This document shows positions 45,730 through 59,005 of a stretch of DNA of 64,000 nucleotides, piece after piece. Below the pieces are notes generated by a model, which worked only from the letters and a program-made list of their open reading frames with translations, had not been told where the DNA came from and made no database searches. The translations under genes and the position numbers were made by a program. The DNA is from Brachyhypopomus gauderio (Eukaryota; Chordata; Actinopteri; Gymnotiformes; Hypopomidae): contig NC_135220.1 of NCBI RefSeq assembly GCF_052324685.1, positions 11,792,300 through 11,856,299 of the forward strand, in the 5' to 3' direction. Positions within the stretch are counted from its first letter, which is position 1; every line of letters starts with the position of its first letter.

Positions 45730-46533
45730 TACGTTTTAATATCTTGTACTTTTCACTCATTACTATTACATGTCTGGCTATAAACTTTGCCATGAGGCAG
45801 AAAGTAACAGCACAATGTCCTTTTCCAATGATTCATCTTATTTTAGGTTCATCATGTAACAATACAAATTTACTTGACTTTAATTAATGTTTGTAATACT
45901 CTTGTGATGTATAGAAATCTTCCAATATTTTTACTTAAGGTTAATATTTTTTTAAGTTTTCATAAAGGCTTTTCTTTTTAATAAAATTCACTTTGTTAAC
46001 CTACAAGTTTAAATATATATTTTTAATTAATTCCTTACATGTTGGATTAAAAGTATTAGTTTTGTAACAACTGACTGCAAGGACCAAACATTCACATAAG
46101 ATCTGGTATTTGTTTTCTGTAGGCTTTATGACTTAAGTCCGGACCTGCACACCGAGGGCCAGAACTCTATTGGACCATGATACTTGACATTTGTGTTTTG
46201 TTTTTCTTAATCACTTTTAATTTATAGATATTTGATATCATGAATGTTCCCCAGAAAAAGAATATCATTGCAAATTAAAGTGGTTCATAATAAATTGTAA
46301 ACTGAATGGGGTCAACGTGTGTGTTTCTATGTTGCTGGCCTGCTAGCTTCTCACAATCTTGACTACAATTGCTTAATTACGAAATTGCCTACAATTGTTT
46401 TTTTTAAGTTCTTAACACAAATAACTTGACTGATAAATTGTCAAAATTTGCACAATCATTTGCACCATCAACATTGTATTATTTTACTTAGAAAATTTAT
46501 TTAGATGTATATGATCACAGTTACTGATTTTCT
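45730..46533. other. 3' flank of Zisupton-like gene B, nothing further recognised
   Basis: Near-identical AT-rich counterpart of 7190-7992. A 15-20-bp difference lies near 46,488 just before the minisatellite begins. Confidence 0.45.
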
Positions 46534-47062
46534 GGTAGCCTATTCCACTAAAAGCAAACATTCCACTCAGCAGTAGCATATTCCATCCAGCAGTGCTATA
46601 TTGGACGCAGCAGTGGCATATTCCAACCGGGCCATGGTACTGCACTCAGCAGGGGAATAGCAGTGGCATATTACACTCGGTAGTGGCATATTACACTCGG
46701 TAGTGGCATATTCCGCTCGGTAGTAGCATATTACGCTCGGTAGTGGCATATTACACTCGGTAGTGGCATATTAGCAGCAGCATATTCCTATTAACAGCGG
46801 CATATTCCTATTAACAGTGGCATATTATGCTCAGTAGTGGCATATTACGTTCGGTAATGGCATATTACGCTCGGTAGTGGCATATTCCGGTCGATAGTGG
46901 CATATTACGCTCAGCAGTGGCATATTAGCAGTGGAATATTCCTATTAACAGTGGCATATTACGCTCGGTAGTGGCATGTTACGCGCGGTAGCGGCATGTT
47001 ACGCGCGGTAGCGGCATGTTACGCGCGGTAGCGGCATGTTACGCGCGGTAGCGGCATGTTAC
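46534..47062. repeat. 20-bp minisatellite, left part, split from the right part by Gypsy B
   Basis: Same unit types as 13662-15448. The last 100 bp are a homogenised run of one variant unit (ACGCGCGGTAGCGGCATGTT, four or more identical copies). It has no counterpart in copy A, where the Gypsy directly abuts the Zisupton-like flank. Confidence 0.93.
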
Positions 47063-47761
47063 TGTTACGCCTCGCCGCCGATCTCGGCGGTGACGCGTTG
47101 GTTTAAACGTGGTGAGGACTCAAACGCGACCCGATAAAACAAACGGCAAAAAACAGCCAAATGAAACCTCCGCGAATGCAGGAAAAAATTAAAACAAAAA
47201 CCCCAGAGGGAAACAACAGAAAGACAACACGGAGAAGCTCGACGTGTGTAAAGACCAGGTAAGTAAAACAAACAAAAAACACGCGGAAAGAAATACAACG
47301 CGTCCACAAAAGAAAAATGGGAAAAAACGAAAAGTACACGGAGGCAAACTCGACGTGTCAGAGGGGAAGGGAAAAAATAAGAAACAAAAGAGGAAGCTAT
47401 GGTAACAAGACCTATAGCTTCTACCTGGTTACCTGCCAGTCTGTAAACCAGAACACTGGAGAACAAACCAACGAAGAACAGAGAGGGAGAAGACGGAAGG
47501 AAACAAAAAAACAACCTGAGAACACTCAGAGTAGAAACAGGAGAACTAGAGAAACGAGAGGTAGTCCGGAGACGAGAGAAAACTGGCTTGGGCTGTGTGT
47601 GCATAGAACAACAAACAACTTCAGCAATGAGTTGCTGAAGTCGCTTGTCTTAAATAGGCTGTAGAACAGGTGCAACCTATCGGGCTTGATTGCCCCTGGT
47701 TACAGCTCGCGGGCTCCGCCTAGTGGCAGCAGGAGTCACGTGCCTGGGTCGAACCCTGACA
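47063..47761 (-). repeat. 3' LTR of Gypsy copy B
   Basis: Full-length TG...CA LTR bordering minisatellite on the left and the purine-rich tract on the right. Confidence 0.92.
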
Positions 47762-50700
47762 GAACCCCCCCCTCTGGGCCCGAGTCCCCGCGGGCCCAGG
47801 GCCACAGCCCTGTCGCGATAAAAGGAGGTGATCAGGGAACGATCCAGGATGCGCGCCCTGGGGACCCAAGACCGCTCTTCAGGCCCATAACCCTCCCAAT
47901 CCACCAGAAACTGGTACCGCCCCCTAACCCGACGGACGTCCAAAAGACGTCGCACAGTGTAAACCGAACCCCCACCAACCATACGCGGCGCAGGAGGAGC
48001 CGGGGCGGGAGAAGAACCACACAAGTACGGTCGGAGGTGGGACACGTGGAACACCGGGTGGACACGCATGGACGGAGGGAGAACCAGACGGTAGGTAACC
48101 GGGTTGATGCGACGGTCTATCTTAAATGGACCCAGGAAGCGAGGAGCCAGTTTCTTAGTACCACCCCGAACCGGTAAGTTTCCAGCCGCCAACCACACAC
48201 GCTGCCCAGGACGGAAGGACAGCGCAGGGAGACGGTGCTTGTTGGCGCTGCGGCAATAGGCGGAGGATGCCTTCAACAAGGCCGAACGGGCCCGTGACCA
48301 TGCCTTGCGGCAGCGCCGAAACTGAGCCACAGCGGAAGGCACAGCCACGGCTTGTTCGTGGGCTGCAAACAGCGGAGGGGCGTATCCGAACAAGCACTCG
48401 AAGGGTGACATGCCCAGGGCCGAATGCCACAGCGTGTTGTGGGCGTACTCAGCCCACAACAAGTGGTCAGCCCAGGACGCAGGGTTAGTGGAAGCCAGGC
48501 ACCTGAGGGTCTGCTCCAGGTCCTGGTTCACACGCTCGGTCTGGCCATTGGACTGGGGATGGAAACCCGAAGACAGGCTAGCGGAGGCGCCGAGAAGGGA
48601 CAGGAACGCCTTCCAAAAGCTGCTGGCGAACTGGGGACCTCTATCGGACACCACGTCCTGAGGGAACCCGTAATTGCGGACAACATGGATGAGCAAGAGA
48701 GACGCGGTCTCCCGGGCGGAGGGCAGTTTGGGCAGGCCGATAAACTTACTAAACTTGGAAAACCTGTCCACGACCACGAGAATGGTGGTAAGTCCTTTAG
48801 AGGACGGAAGCCCGGTGACGAAGTCAAGGGAGATATGAGACCACGGTCTGGAGGGTGTGGGTAACGGGTGCAACAACCCCCTAGGCTTGTTGCGTGGCGC
48901 CTTACTTCGGTTACACACCTCGCAGGAGGCTACAAAGTCGCGGATCTCCTGATCCATAGCTGGCCACCAAAACCTTCTTCTTATGAGCTCGGCGGTCCGC
49001 CTAGCGCCAGGGTGCGCTGCGTAACGTTCAGTGTGTCCCCACAAGAGGACCTTGCGCCGGACGGTCGAGGGGACGTAAAGACAGCCAGGAGGAACACTAC
49101 TAGGCCCGGGTTCATTGGCGAGTTCGTCCTGCACGGTTTTTTCTATACCCCACCTGATGGGTGCCACTACAACCCCCGGGGGAAGCACGGTTTCCGGGGA
49201 ACTGTCAACATGAGGAGGTTCCCACTGCCGAGACAAAGCGTCGGGCTTAGTGTTTTTAGAACCCGGACGATATGACAACGTGAAATTGAAACGGCTAAAA
49301 AACAGGGCCCACCTTGCCTGTCTAGCGTTGAGACGCTTGGCCTGCTGGAGGTACGTCAGGTTTTTATGGTCAGACCAGACCAGAAAAGGGTGACGAGCTC
49401 CCTCCAGCCAGTGCCGCCACTCCTCTAAGGCCATTTTAACGGCCAGGAGTTCTTTGTCCCCTACGTCATACCGCCTTTCCGTGGGGGTGAACCGGTGTGA
49501 AAAGTAGGCGCAGGGGTACAGCTTAGGCGGTTCCCCGACTCTCTGAGAGAGAACCGCCCCAACGCCCAAATCAGAGGCATCGGTTTCAACAATGAAAGGG
49601 AGCTCAGGGTCAGGAACCCGCAACACCGGAGCACTGGTAAAAAGACCCTTAAGCGTCTCGAACGCCTTCTGGGCTTCAGGGGTCCACGTGAATTTCCCCA
49701 ACTTCTTACTAGTAAGGGCAGAAAGCGGAGCAGCAAGGGAACCAAAATTTCTGATAAATCGTCTATAGAAGTTGGCAAAACCCAGAAAGCGTTGAACCAA
49801 ACGAACGGACGTGGGCACGGGCCACTGAGTAACGGCTTTGATTTTTGCGGGGTCCATAGCCAGGTGACCCTTAGCGACTATGAACCCCAAGAAGGCCACC
49901 TCGGAGACGTGGAACAATGATTTTTCCAGTTTAACGTAGAGGTGATTCTCTAATAACAACTGGAGAATGCGGCGAACATGTTGCTGATGCTCTGTGATGG
50001 TACGGCTATATATCAGGATGTCGTCGAGATAAACATAGGCGTACTCGTCCAGAGCCTCCCTAAGAACACCATTAACGAACCTCTGAAAAGCCGCGGGTGC
50101 GTTCATGAGTCCAAACGGCATGACTAAATATTCGTAATGACCAGAGGGTGTATTGAAGGCGGTTTTCCACTCGTCGCCTTCTCTGACTCGCAACAGATTA
50201 TACGCGCTCCTGAGATCTAACTTAGTATAAACCGTTGCCCGTTGAAGGGCCTCGAAGGCGGAAGACATAAGAGGCAAAGGGTGACGGTCTTTGATGGTGA
50301 TCTTGTTAAGTCCCCTGTAGTCGATACAAGGACGGAGACCCCCATCTTTTTTTCCTACAAAGAAGAAACCAGCACCAGCGGGAGAGGTAGAGGGACGGAT
50401 AGTACCCGCAGCGAGCGCTTCCTGAATGTAGGTTTCCATAGCCTTGCGTTCAGGTAGTGCCAAAGAAAATAAACGCCCCCTAGGAGGAGTAGTGCCAGGT
50501 AAGAGATTGATAGCTATGTCGCAGGGCCTATGCGGGGGTAGGGAACCTGCCTTGCGCTTGCTAAATACTTCTTTTAAGTCGTGGTAAACAGCAGGGACTT
50601 TTTCTAAACCTGCTATTTCCTCTGGTCTCTCCCCGGGTTTACTGCAGCGTGGCACCAAGCACGACTATTCGCATACTTTACTCCATCGGTTGATAGAAAG

Positions 50701-51123
50701 GTTGAGCCAGTCAATATCAGGGTTGTGGCGTTGAAGCCAGGGAAACCCCAAAATCAGCTGCAGTTTAGGAGCAGCGATGACATAAGGGGTGAGTGTTTCG
50801 TGATGGTTCCCTATAGTAACCGTTAGAGGAACAGTCTGGTGGGTAACATCACCTGAAGTGAGCATCTTGCCGTCTACGGCGGACACTGAGAGAGGTTTCT
50901 CTAAGGGAACCAGAGGTATGGAGAGGGAAGCTACGAGGTTGGAGTCGATGAAATTACCGGTGGCCCCCGAGTCAACGAGAGCCACCACCCGGTGTTCGTC
51001 AGAACCCCTCCATGAGACTACTACGTGGGGCATAAGACCGCAGTTGGGTACGTAAGCGCCATGACCCGTCGATGCAACCCCATTCACCAACGGGTCTGCC
51101 CTTTTCCCTGTAGTTCGGGGCAC
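47677..51123 (-). pseudogene. pol: Gypsy pol region, copy B (protease to chromodomain, about one break)
   Basis: Same domain order as copy [11 protein letters not shown] protease, YLDDILIYS reverse transcriptase, RNase H, integrase with SDRGPQF, and a C-terminal chromodomain ([12 protein letters not shown]). Only scattered residue differences from copy A. The reading frame is interrupted about once. Confidence 0.9.
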
Positions 51124-52031
51124 TCGGCGATTCTATGGCCAGCCCGACCGCAATAGAGACACTTGCCCTCCCGTAAGCGGGTTTGTCTTTCCTGGGGAGA
51201 GAGGCGAGTGTGTCCTAACTGCATGGGCTGTTCTGATGCTTCACTGTCCCCTTGGGTAGTCTTATGTACGGGAGAAACCGGTTTAACACTGGACGGTGCG
51301 AACAAACGGCGGTGTTTACGATCCCGTAGCCGATTATCCAACCTAACTGTGAGTTCTATGGCGTCGTCTAACCCGCTGGGTGGCTCTCTGAGGGACAGTT
51401 CGTCCTTTATCTCTTCACTTAGACCTTCTATGTATATAGCCCCTAATGCTTCTGCACCCCAGTCGCTCTCTGCCGCCAGAGTGCGGAACTCTAATGAGTA
51501 TTCTGCCACAGTCGATCTACCCTGTCGCAAACGTAACAGTTTAGACGCGACAATACCTCCAGAAGCCGGGTGGAAAAACGTCTGCCGCATAGCCCTAGAA
51601 AACCGTTCGAAAGAGGAACAGAGTTCGGGTTGATTCTCCCACACGGGTGTAGCCCACCGCAGTGCTTTCCCTGAAAGCAACGCCATCACATAAGCCACTT
51701 TAGCACGCTCGGTGGGAAAACGGGATGGTTGCTGCTCGAAAATCAGAGAGCACTGTAATAAAAACCCCCTACACTCATTGGGATCACCACTATAACGTGC
51801 CGGAGCGGGCAATGCAGGTTCCGTACGGGAATCGGCAAGCAACCCCACAGCTCCGGAGAAAACCGGAGGACTGGCAGCTGTCACGGGCGGATCTGGCTTT
51901 TGAACCGCGAGAGAGATAGCCTGGAGCTGGGTGAGTATTTCCCGAAGTGATTGCTCGTGCCTGCCGATAGCCTGCCCTTGCATAGCGAGGGCATTCCGCA
52001 CCTCGTCGGCTGACGGGTCAGCTGAGTCCAT
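51084..52031 (-). CDS. gag: Gypsy gag protein, copy B
   Basis: 315 codons, same start and zinc knuckle ([14 protein letters not shown]) as copy A with a handful of substitutions. It overlaps the start of pol as in copy A. Confidence 0.9.
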   Translation of the reverse strand: MDSADPSADEVRNALAMQGQAIGRHEQSLREILTQLQAISLAVQKPDPPVTAASPPVFSGAVGLLADSRTEPALPAPARYSGDPNECRGFLLQCSLIFEQQPSRFPTERAKVAYVMALLSGKALRWATPVWENQPELCSSFERFSRAMRQTFFHPASGGIVASKLLRLRQGRSTVAEYSLEFRTLAAESDWGAEALGAIYIEGLSEEIKDELSLREPPSGLDDAIELTVRLDNRLRDRKHRRLFAPSSVKPVSPVHKTTQGDSEASEQPMQLGHTRLSPQERQTRLREGKCLYCGRAGHRIAECPELQGKGQTRW

Positions 52032-52049
52032 AAATGGCTGAAGTTGTTC

Positions 52050-52748
52050 TGTTACGCCTCGCCGCCGATCTCGGCGGTGACGCGTTGGTTTAAACGTGGT
52101 GAGGACTCAAACGCGACCCGATAAAACAAACGGCAAAAAACAGCCAAATGAAACCTCCGCGAATGCGGGAAAAAATGAAAACAAAAACCCCAGAGGGAAA
52201 CAACAGAAAGACAACACGGAGAAGCTCGACGTGTGTAAAGACCAGGTAAGTAAAACAAACAAAAAACACGCGGAAAGAAATACAACGCGTCCACAAAAGA
52301 AAAATGGGAAAAAACGAAAAGTACACGGAGGCAAACTCGACGTGTCAGAGGGGAAGGGAAAAAATAAGAAACAAAAGAGGAAGCTATGGTAACAAGACCT
52401 ATAGCTTCTACCTGGTTACCTGCCAGTCTGTAAACCAGAACACTGGAGAACAAACCAACGAAGAACAGAGAGGGAGAAGACGGAAGGAAACAAAAAAACA
52501 ACCTGAGAACACTCAGAGTAGAAACAGGAGAACTAGAGAAACGAGAGGTAGTCCGGAGACGAGAGAAAACTGGCTTGGGCTGTGTGTGCATAGAACAACA
52601 AACAACTTCAGCAATGAGTTGCTGAAGTCGCTTGTCTTAAATAGGCTGTAGAACAGGTGCAACCTATCGGGCTTGATTGCCCCTGGTTACAGCTCGCGGG
52701 CTCCGCCTAGTGGCAGCAGGAGTCACGTGCCTGGGTCGAACCCTGACA
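52050..52748 (-). repeat. 5' LTR of Gypsy copy B
   Basis: 699 bp, TG...CA, with the same TATTTAA box and self-priming complement as copy A. Confidence 0.92.
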
Positions 52749-54728
52749 ATTACGCTCGATAGTGGCATATTACGCTCGGTAGTGGCATATTACGCTCGGT
52801 AGTGGCATATTAGGCTCGGTAGTGGCATATCGGACTCAGCAGTGGCATATTAGCAGTGGCATATTCCTATTAACAGCGGCATATTACGCTCGGTAGTGAT
52901 ATAATATGCTCGTAATATGCTACTGTTAATAGGAATATGTAGCTGTTTATAAGAATATGCCGCTGTTAATAGGAATATGCCACTGCTAATATGCCGCTCC
53001 TGAGTCTGATATTTCACTACTGAGCGTAATATGCCACTACCGAGTGTAATATGCTACTGTTAATAGGAATATGCCGCTGTTAATAGGAATATGCCACTGT
53101 TAATAGGAATATGCCGTTGTTATTATACCGTTGCTGAGTCCGATATGCCACTACCGAGCGTAATATGCCACTACCGAGCGGAATATGCCACTACCGAGTG
53201 TAATATGCCACTACCGAGCAGAATATGCCACTACCGAGTGGAATATGCCACTACCGAGCGGAATATGCCACTACCGAGTGTCATATGCCACTACCGAGCG
53301 TAATATGCTACTGTTAATAGGAATATGCCGCTGTTAATAGGAATATGCCACTGCTAATATGCCGCCGCTGAGTCCGATATGCCACTACCGAGCGGAATAT
53401 GCCACTACGGAGCAAAATATGCCACTACCGAGCGTAATATGCCACTATCGAGCAAAATATGCCACTACCGAGCGTAATATGCCACTACCGAGTGTAATAT
53501 GCTACTACCGAGCGTAATATGCTACTGTTAATAGTGGCATATTACACTCGGTAGTAGCATATTCCACTCAGTAGTGGCATATTACACTCGGTAGTGGCAT
53601 ATTCCGCTTGGTAGTGGCATATTACGCTTGGTAGTGGCATATTACACTCGGTAGTGGCATATTACACTCGGTAGTGGCATATTCCTATTAACAGTAGCAT
53701 ATTCCGCTCGGTACTGGCATATTCCGCTCGGTAGTAGCATATTCAACTCAGTAGTGGCATATTACACTCGGTAGTGGCATATTCCGCTCGGTAGTGGCAT
53801 ATTACGCGCGGTAGTGGCATATTACGCGCGGTAGTGGCATATTCCTATTAACAGTAGCATATTACGCTTGGTAGTGGCATATTACACTCGGTAGTGGCAT
53901 ATTCCGCTCGGTAGTGGCATATTCCACTCAGTAGTGGAATATTACGCTTGGTAGTGGCATATTCCGCTTGGTAGTGGCATATTACACTCGGTAGTGGCAT
54001 ATTACACTCGGTAGTAGCATATTACGCTCGGTAGTGGCATATTACGCTCGGTAGTGGCATATTTTGCTCGATAGTGGCATATTACGCTCGGTAGTGGCAT
54101 ATTTTGCTCCATAGTGGCATATTCCGCTCGGTAGTGGCATATCGGACTCAGCGGCGGCATATTAGCAGTGGCATATTCCTATTAACAGCGGCATATTCCT
54201 ATTAACAGTAGCATATTACGCTCGGTAGTGGCATATTACACTCGGTAGTGGCATATTCCGCTCGGTAGTGGCATATTCCACTCAGTAGTGGCATATTACA
54301 CTCGGTAGTGGCATATTCTGCTCGGTAGTGGCATATTACGCTCGGTAGTGGCATATTCCGCTCCGTAGTGGCATATTACACTTGGTAGTGGCATATCGGA
54401 CTCAGCAACGGTATATTAACAGCGGCATATTCCTATTAACAGTGGCATATTCCTATTAACAGCGGCATATTCCTATTAACAGTAGCATATTACACTCGGT
54501 AGTGGCATATTACGCTCAGTAGTGAAATATCAGACTCAGCAGCGGCATATTAGCAGTGGCATATTCCTTTTAACAGCGGCATATTCCTATTAACAGTAGC
54601 ATATTACGCTCGGTAGTGGCATATTACACTCGGTAGTGGCATATTACACTCGGTAGTGGCATATCGGACTCAGCAGCGGCATATTAGCAGTGGCATATTC
54701 CACTCGGTAGTGGCATATTACACTCGGG
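52749..54728. repeat. 20-bp minisatellite, right part
   Basis: Same two unit types and the same two orientation switches (about 52,905 and 53,530) as copy A's array, but about 190 bp longer because of gained units, including one block near 54,400-54,500. Confidence 0.95.
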
Positions 54729-55211
54729 TATATCGCACTTAGCTGTACGTTTTCTAACGTTACCTGCTACCTCAGGTAACATTAGCTTAGCCTTTTAGCC
54801 TAATGGGTTTTGCTTTCGGAAACTTTATAAAGTGGGAAAGTCCACTAAAAGTCGAGTATATTCCTCTTAGACAGTGGCATATTCCACAAAAAAGTGGCAT
54901 ATACCACAGGACACCGGAAAGTGCCAGTGGCACGTGAAACGTCATTTCCTTTTATGCCAGTGGCATAAAAACGTCACATGCCAGTCCACAAAATGCTGCT
55001 ACCCCTTCTCAGAACTGCAGGGGCAGGGCTGGCTCTGGCTCGGCCGCACTGTCTTTCCTTGCACTGTCTTTCCCTGGCCGTCTCGGGGGCTGAATGGGGC
55101 CTGTGCGGAGGCGGGGACAGCGGGGTAGCGACATGCTGAGTGAGAGGCTCGGACATCGCTTTTGTCCGTCCAGAAGAAGGCGAAGGAGGGAGCGAGGCAT
55201 CAGAGCACCGT
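54729..55211. other. Flank between minisatellite and usp42 tail, copy B
   Basis: Counterpart of 15449-15930, with the same scattered AGTGGCATA words. No gene. Confidence 0.5.
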
Positions 55212-58196
55212 CTACTGACTCTGGTAATAGTCCTCAGTAGTAGGTCGCTTGGCGCTGGGTGAAGACTCGTCTGGGTCGGAGCTGAGGCAGCGCTTACGTT
55301 TGTCTAAGCTGTGGCCAGAGCAACACTCCATACGAGGCTCCTCCTCCAAGTTGTGCCTCCTCCTCTTCTTATTCTTCTTTTTGTGTCGGAAGGAGCTGCT
55401 GTCCCCATTCCTGTCTGATGGGTCCCTCTCAGAACTCCTGCAGATTGAAAATGATTTTGCTTAAGGAAACTCTAGTACCCTTTCTGGCTTATGATTGCTA
55501 GATTTTCTACAACAGTAACAGTTCTGTTTGCTGACCCCTCCTGGTCACACACAGTATAGCAATGGCCGTTCTCATGCAACATAAATAGCTCCTTACCTCC
55601 GCTTGTCCTTGTTCTTCTTTCTGGATTTCTTGTGTTTTTTGACAGGCCGCTCTTCACATGGATCCTCCCTGTCCGACAGGCTACGCTTTTGTGCCTGGGG
55701 CCGCGGGGCAGGGCTGGCGGGGCGTGGTGCTTTAGCCCGCTTGTGTCCCGAGCTGTGGAAGAGGGGACCATCCATCCCACCTTTCCCGTCGGATGCCTTG
55801 GCACCAGGGTAAGACTTCCCTGTGCCATTATCCAAGGCTCCGCCTTCCTGGTCGGACTCGTCGGATGACTCTTGGCCATACGGAACCAGGAAAGTTGCTT
55901 TATTGTGAGCGGCGGCGCCACCGTTCACCTGCACAGGCCGTCTGAGGTCTGAGGTAGACTGTGGTGCGCTGGAGGAAGAGGACGAGGGCAGTGGGCGCAG
56001 GTGGGATGCGGCAGCCGAAGAACTGCAGGGGCTGGGCTGGCTCTTCGGGACACTGCTGCCAGGCTTTGAGCCACCTTGGTCCTCCTTCATGGGAGAGTTA
56101 TTCTGCAAAGTGAACAGCGGTCAGTTATGGGAAATCTGAATATAAGGAACAGAAAGTAAGAGTTTAACAGTGTAAACAAACAAAACACAGTCCTCTCAAT
56201 TATACTAGTGAACAATAACAACCAGTTCCCAGTCAGATTTCCTGGCATGGTGCAGTAGTGTGGTGATACCTTTGCCATGTGAGGAGGAAGCTGTGGACTG
56301 ATGATGGAGGTGGAGGTGAACTGAGGCCCGTTCACCTTGGCCGTGCTGACCGGGCGAGGGGAGCAATGACCGGGACCACGGGTCACAGAGTTACAGTCAA
56401 TAAAAGTGTATAAAATGCCTTTCTAAATATTCCACTATTCAAAAATCTGGAGCTGGTTTAAACATTAAGTTGAACTTACCGGATGTAGAACAGTAAATAT
56501 GCTTGTTGATTCAGCACTGATTGTATGTCGCTTACAGTTACTGATGCGTCGTTCATCTTATACCACTGCCCATTACCAGACTGAAATAAAAACATTATTC
56601 CATCCATTAGCTAGAGCAGAAACTCAGTGCAAAAACGCAGAGAATGCTGAAACCGCGCAGCACATCAAACCTTCACATAGCAGTAGTAGTGTCCGGCGTG
56701 GCAGCTAAACCCGGAGTGGACCAGCACAGCGTACAGGCCGTAGAGCTGTGGCTCTCCGTGGGACTGCGACATGAACGGACGCATGTCCAGATACTCTGGA
56801 TACCTCACGTCCTGCACAGGGGGACAGAGAACAGTTGTGCAACGGCATAGATCACGTGAAACGACTAAGGAAAGTGTACAACAGTGCGGCAGAATTAAGT
56901 ACGGTGGTCAAACCTTTGCAATTTTGCCTCCGTAGAAGTCAAAGCGCTTTAGAGTAATGGTGAGCACATTCGAGCTACGGTGGACGGTAAATCTTTTTGA
57001 GGCATGAACCATTTTGTTACATCTACAAACACTACCAAATTCACAATGAGGACAGAAAAGATAATAGGCAACACAGACCACAGTAAATTCACCACTAGTG
57101 GTCCCATGACAACAAATAGAGCTTGGTTTATCTCCAGAGATAAACCGGTGTGCCTCATACTTATCCAAGATAGTCTTGCCGTGTGTTAAGGGACAGAAGT
57201 AAACAGCACCTTTATCCCTCTTATCCATTGGTTTCAAAGCACTCTGTAGTACGTGGCCGAAGACGGCTTTTTGAGTTTTATGTGAAAATATTTTGAAAAT
57301 GAGGCTGGCAGTTTGTATCCGCCTTCCTGAGTCTAAAGTTACTGGTCATGCTACTTTTGGAAAACACACATGGTTACCCTGTTGGACGGCATGGTGGAGC
57401 AGATCTGAGCTGGGACACTTACTTGGTGCACTTGTAGGCATTGTCTCCATCAAGCTGCTCAGGCTTAACAAACTGCTCAAGAGCTTTGGTGATGGTTGGA
57501 GCAGTCTACAAAACACATGTAAACACGCTTAGGCACAGACACAGGGCTAAAGAAAATCTTGTCAAACTGATCCTATGATGCTTTACATCTCAGACACCAG
57601 TTTGGGACAAGCAATTATCAATTCACTAAGTAATCATTAATTCACTAAGACAGCAACTCTCACTACGAGACTAAATTGTAAGCCAGACATGCCATGATTA
57701 GCAGACCTAATTAATAATCTAAACAAATGTCCACCTCACACATGTACACACACACACGCACACACACTTTAACAAACTGATAGAATCAATTTCAAAGCCC
57801 AGATCATTTCTAGGCACATCTTTATAAAAGATACAACAAAGTGACTAATGGCTACCTCAATGTCCAGTGCAATGTCCAAATACTGATCAAACGTATCAGA
57901 TACTCCATTGCAATTCAAACACTCCACTGTGAAATCAGAAAGAATATAATCAATTTAACTGATCAAAAACATCTCAAATAGCATTGCCAGTCATACACAT
58001 TGAACACTTATGAAATAAATAACTTATAGTAACGTTTTACAGTAAATACCATTTTACCATTTGATGTTCACAAATTGGAATGAAGTATGACTGACAAACT
58101 CACATCTTGATCTCAGGTAACCTCCAAATATCTGATGGATCAGAGTGGTCGCCTGTGTTTGCCTGTCCAGTCTGATTAAATAAAAACATCAGACAA
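55212..58196 (-). pseudogene. usp42: Extra partial usp42: catalytic exons 6-11 followed by tail T3
   Basis: Exons on the - strand: 58171-58104 (exon 6), 57926-57856, 57505-57423, 57022-56914, 56811-56671 (His box CHAGHYYCY), 56580-56480, then tail T3 (about 56,395-56,270; 56102-55597; 55437-55212, ending DYYQSQ-stop). Unlike copy A, T3 here follows exon 11 directly. The Cys-box half (exons 1-5) is missing: the segment joins at 58,196/58,197 to a truncated T3 copy. Alone it could not be a working peptidase. Confidence 0.75.
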
Positions 58197-58965
58197 GGCT
58201 GTTTTTTGACAGGCCGCTCTTCACATGGATCCTCCCTGTCCGACAGGCTACGCTTTTGTGCCTGGGGCCGTGGGGCAGGGCTGGCGGGGCGTGGTGCTTT
58301 AGCCCGCTTGTGTCCCGAGCTGTGGAAGAGGGGACCATCCATCCCACCTTTCCCGTCGGATGCCTTGGCACCAGGGTAAGACTTCCCTGTGCCATTATCC
58401 AAGGCTCCGCCTTCCTGGTCGGACTCGTCGGATGACTCTTGGCCATACGGAACCAGGAAAGTTGCTTTATTGTGAGCGGCGGCGCCACCGTTCACCTGCA
58501 CAGGCCGTCTGAGGTCTGAGGTAGACTATGGTGCGCTGGAGGAAGAGGACGAGGGCAGTGGGCGCAGGTGGGATGCGGCAGCCAAAGAACTGCAGGGGCT
58601 GGGCTGGCTCTTCGGGACACTGCTGCCAGGCTTTGAGCCACCTTGGTCCTCCTTCATGGGAGAGTTATTCTGCAAAGTGAACAGCAGTCAGTTATGGGAA
58701 ATCTGAATATCAGGAACAGAAAGTAAGAGTTTAACAGTGTAAACAAACAAAACACAGTCCTCTCAATTATACTAGTGAACAATAACAACCAGTTCCCAGT
58801 CAGATGTCCTGGCATGGTGCAGTAGTGTGGTGATACCTTTGCCATGTGAGGAGGAAGCTGTGGACTGATGATGGAGGTGGAGGTGAACTGAGGCCCGTTC
58901 ACCTTGGCCGTGCTGACCGGGCGAGGGGAGCAATGACCGGGACCACGGGTCACAGAGTTACAGTC
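58197..58965 (-). pseudogene. Truncated usp42 tail module T3 (third-tail relic)
   Basis: First and middle exons of T3 are present (58,953 down to 58,197), cut inside the Lys-rich stretch (CEERPVKK) at a junction with the intron preceding the extra exon 6. The last exon is missing. Frame 58100-58501 reads across the junction into intron-derived residues. Confidence 0.75.
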
Positions 58966-59005
58966 AATAAAAGTGTATAAAATGCCTTTCTAAATATTCC
59001 ACTAT

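Larger units (their letters stand above)
47063..52748 (-). mobile_element. Sushi-type chromodomain Ty3/Gypsy LTR retrotransposon, copy B (about one break in pol)
   Basis: LTRs of 699 bp each at 47063-47761 and 52050-52748, with the same 4,288-bp internal length as copy A. The target duplication is GTTAC/ATTAC (left 47058-47062, right 52749-52753), within minisatellite units on both sides. Each element's own LTRs differ at about two sites. The same insertion as copy A, duplicated with the segment. gag looks whole; pol carries about one break. Confidence 0.92.

Noticed and set aside
7993-52748. Two independent insertions of the same Gypsy
   Set aside because: Both copies have the same flanking genes and array and the same internal length, so one insertion was copied by the segmental duplication.
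53091-53303. Open frame through the minisatellite (repeated MPLPSVICHYRAEYATTE-type protein), also at 46,567
   Set aside because: 20 bp is not a multiple of three, so 60-bp super-periods stay open by chance. There are no gene signals.
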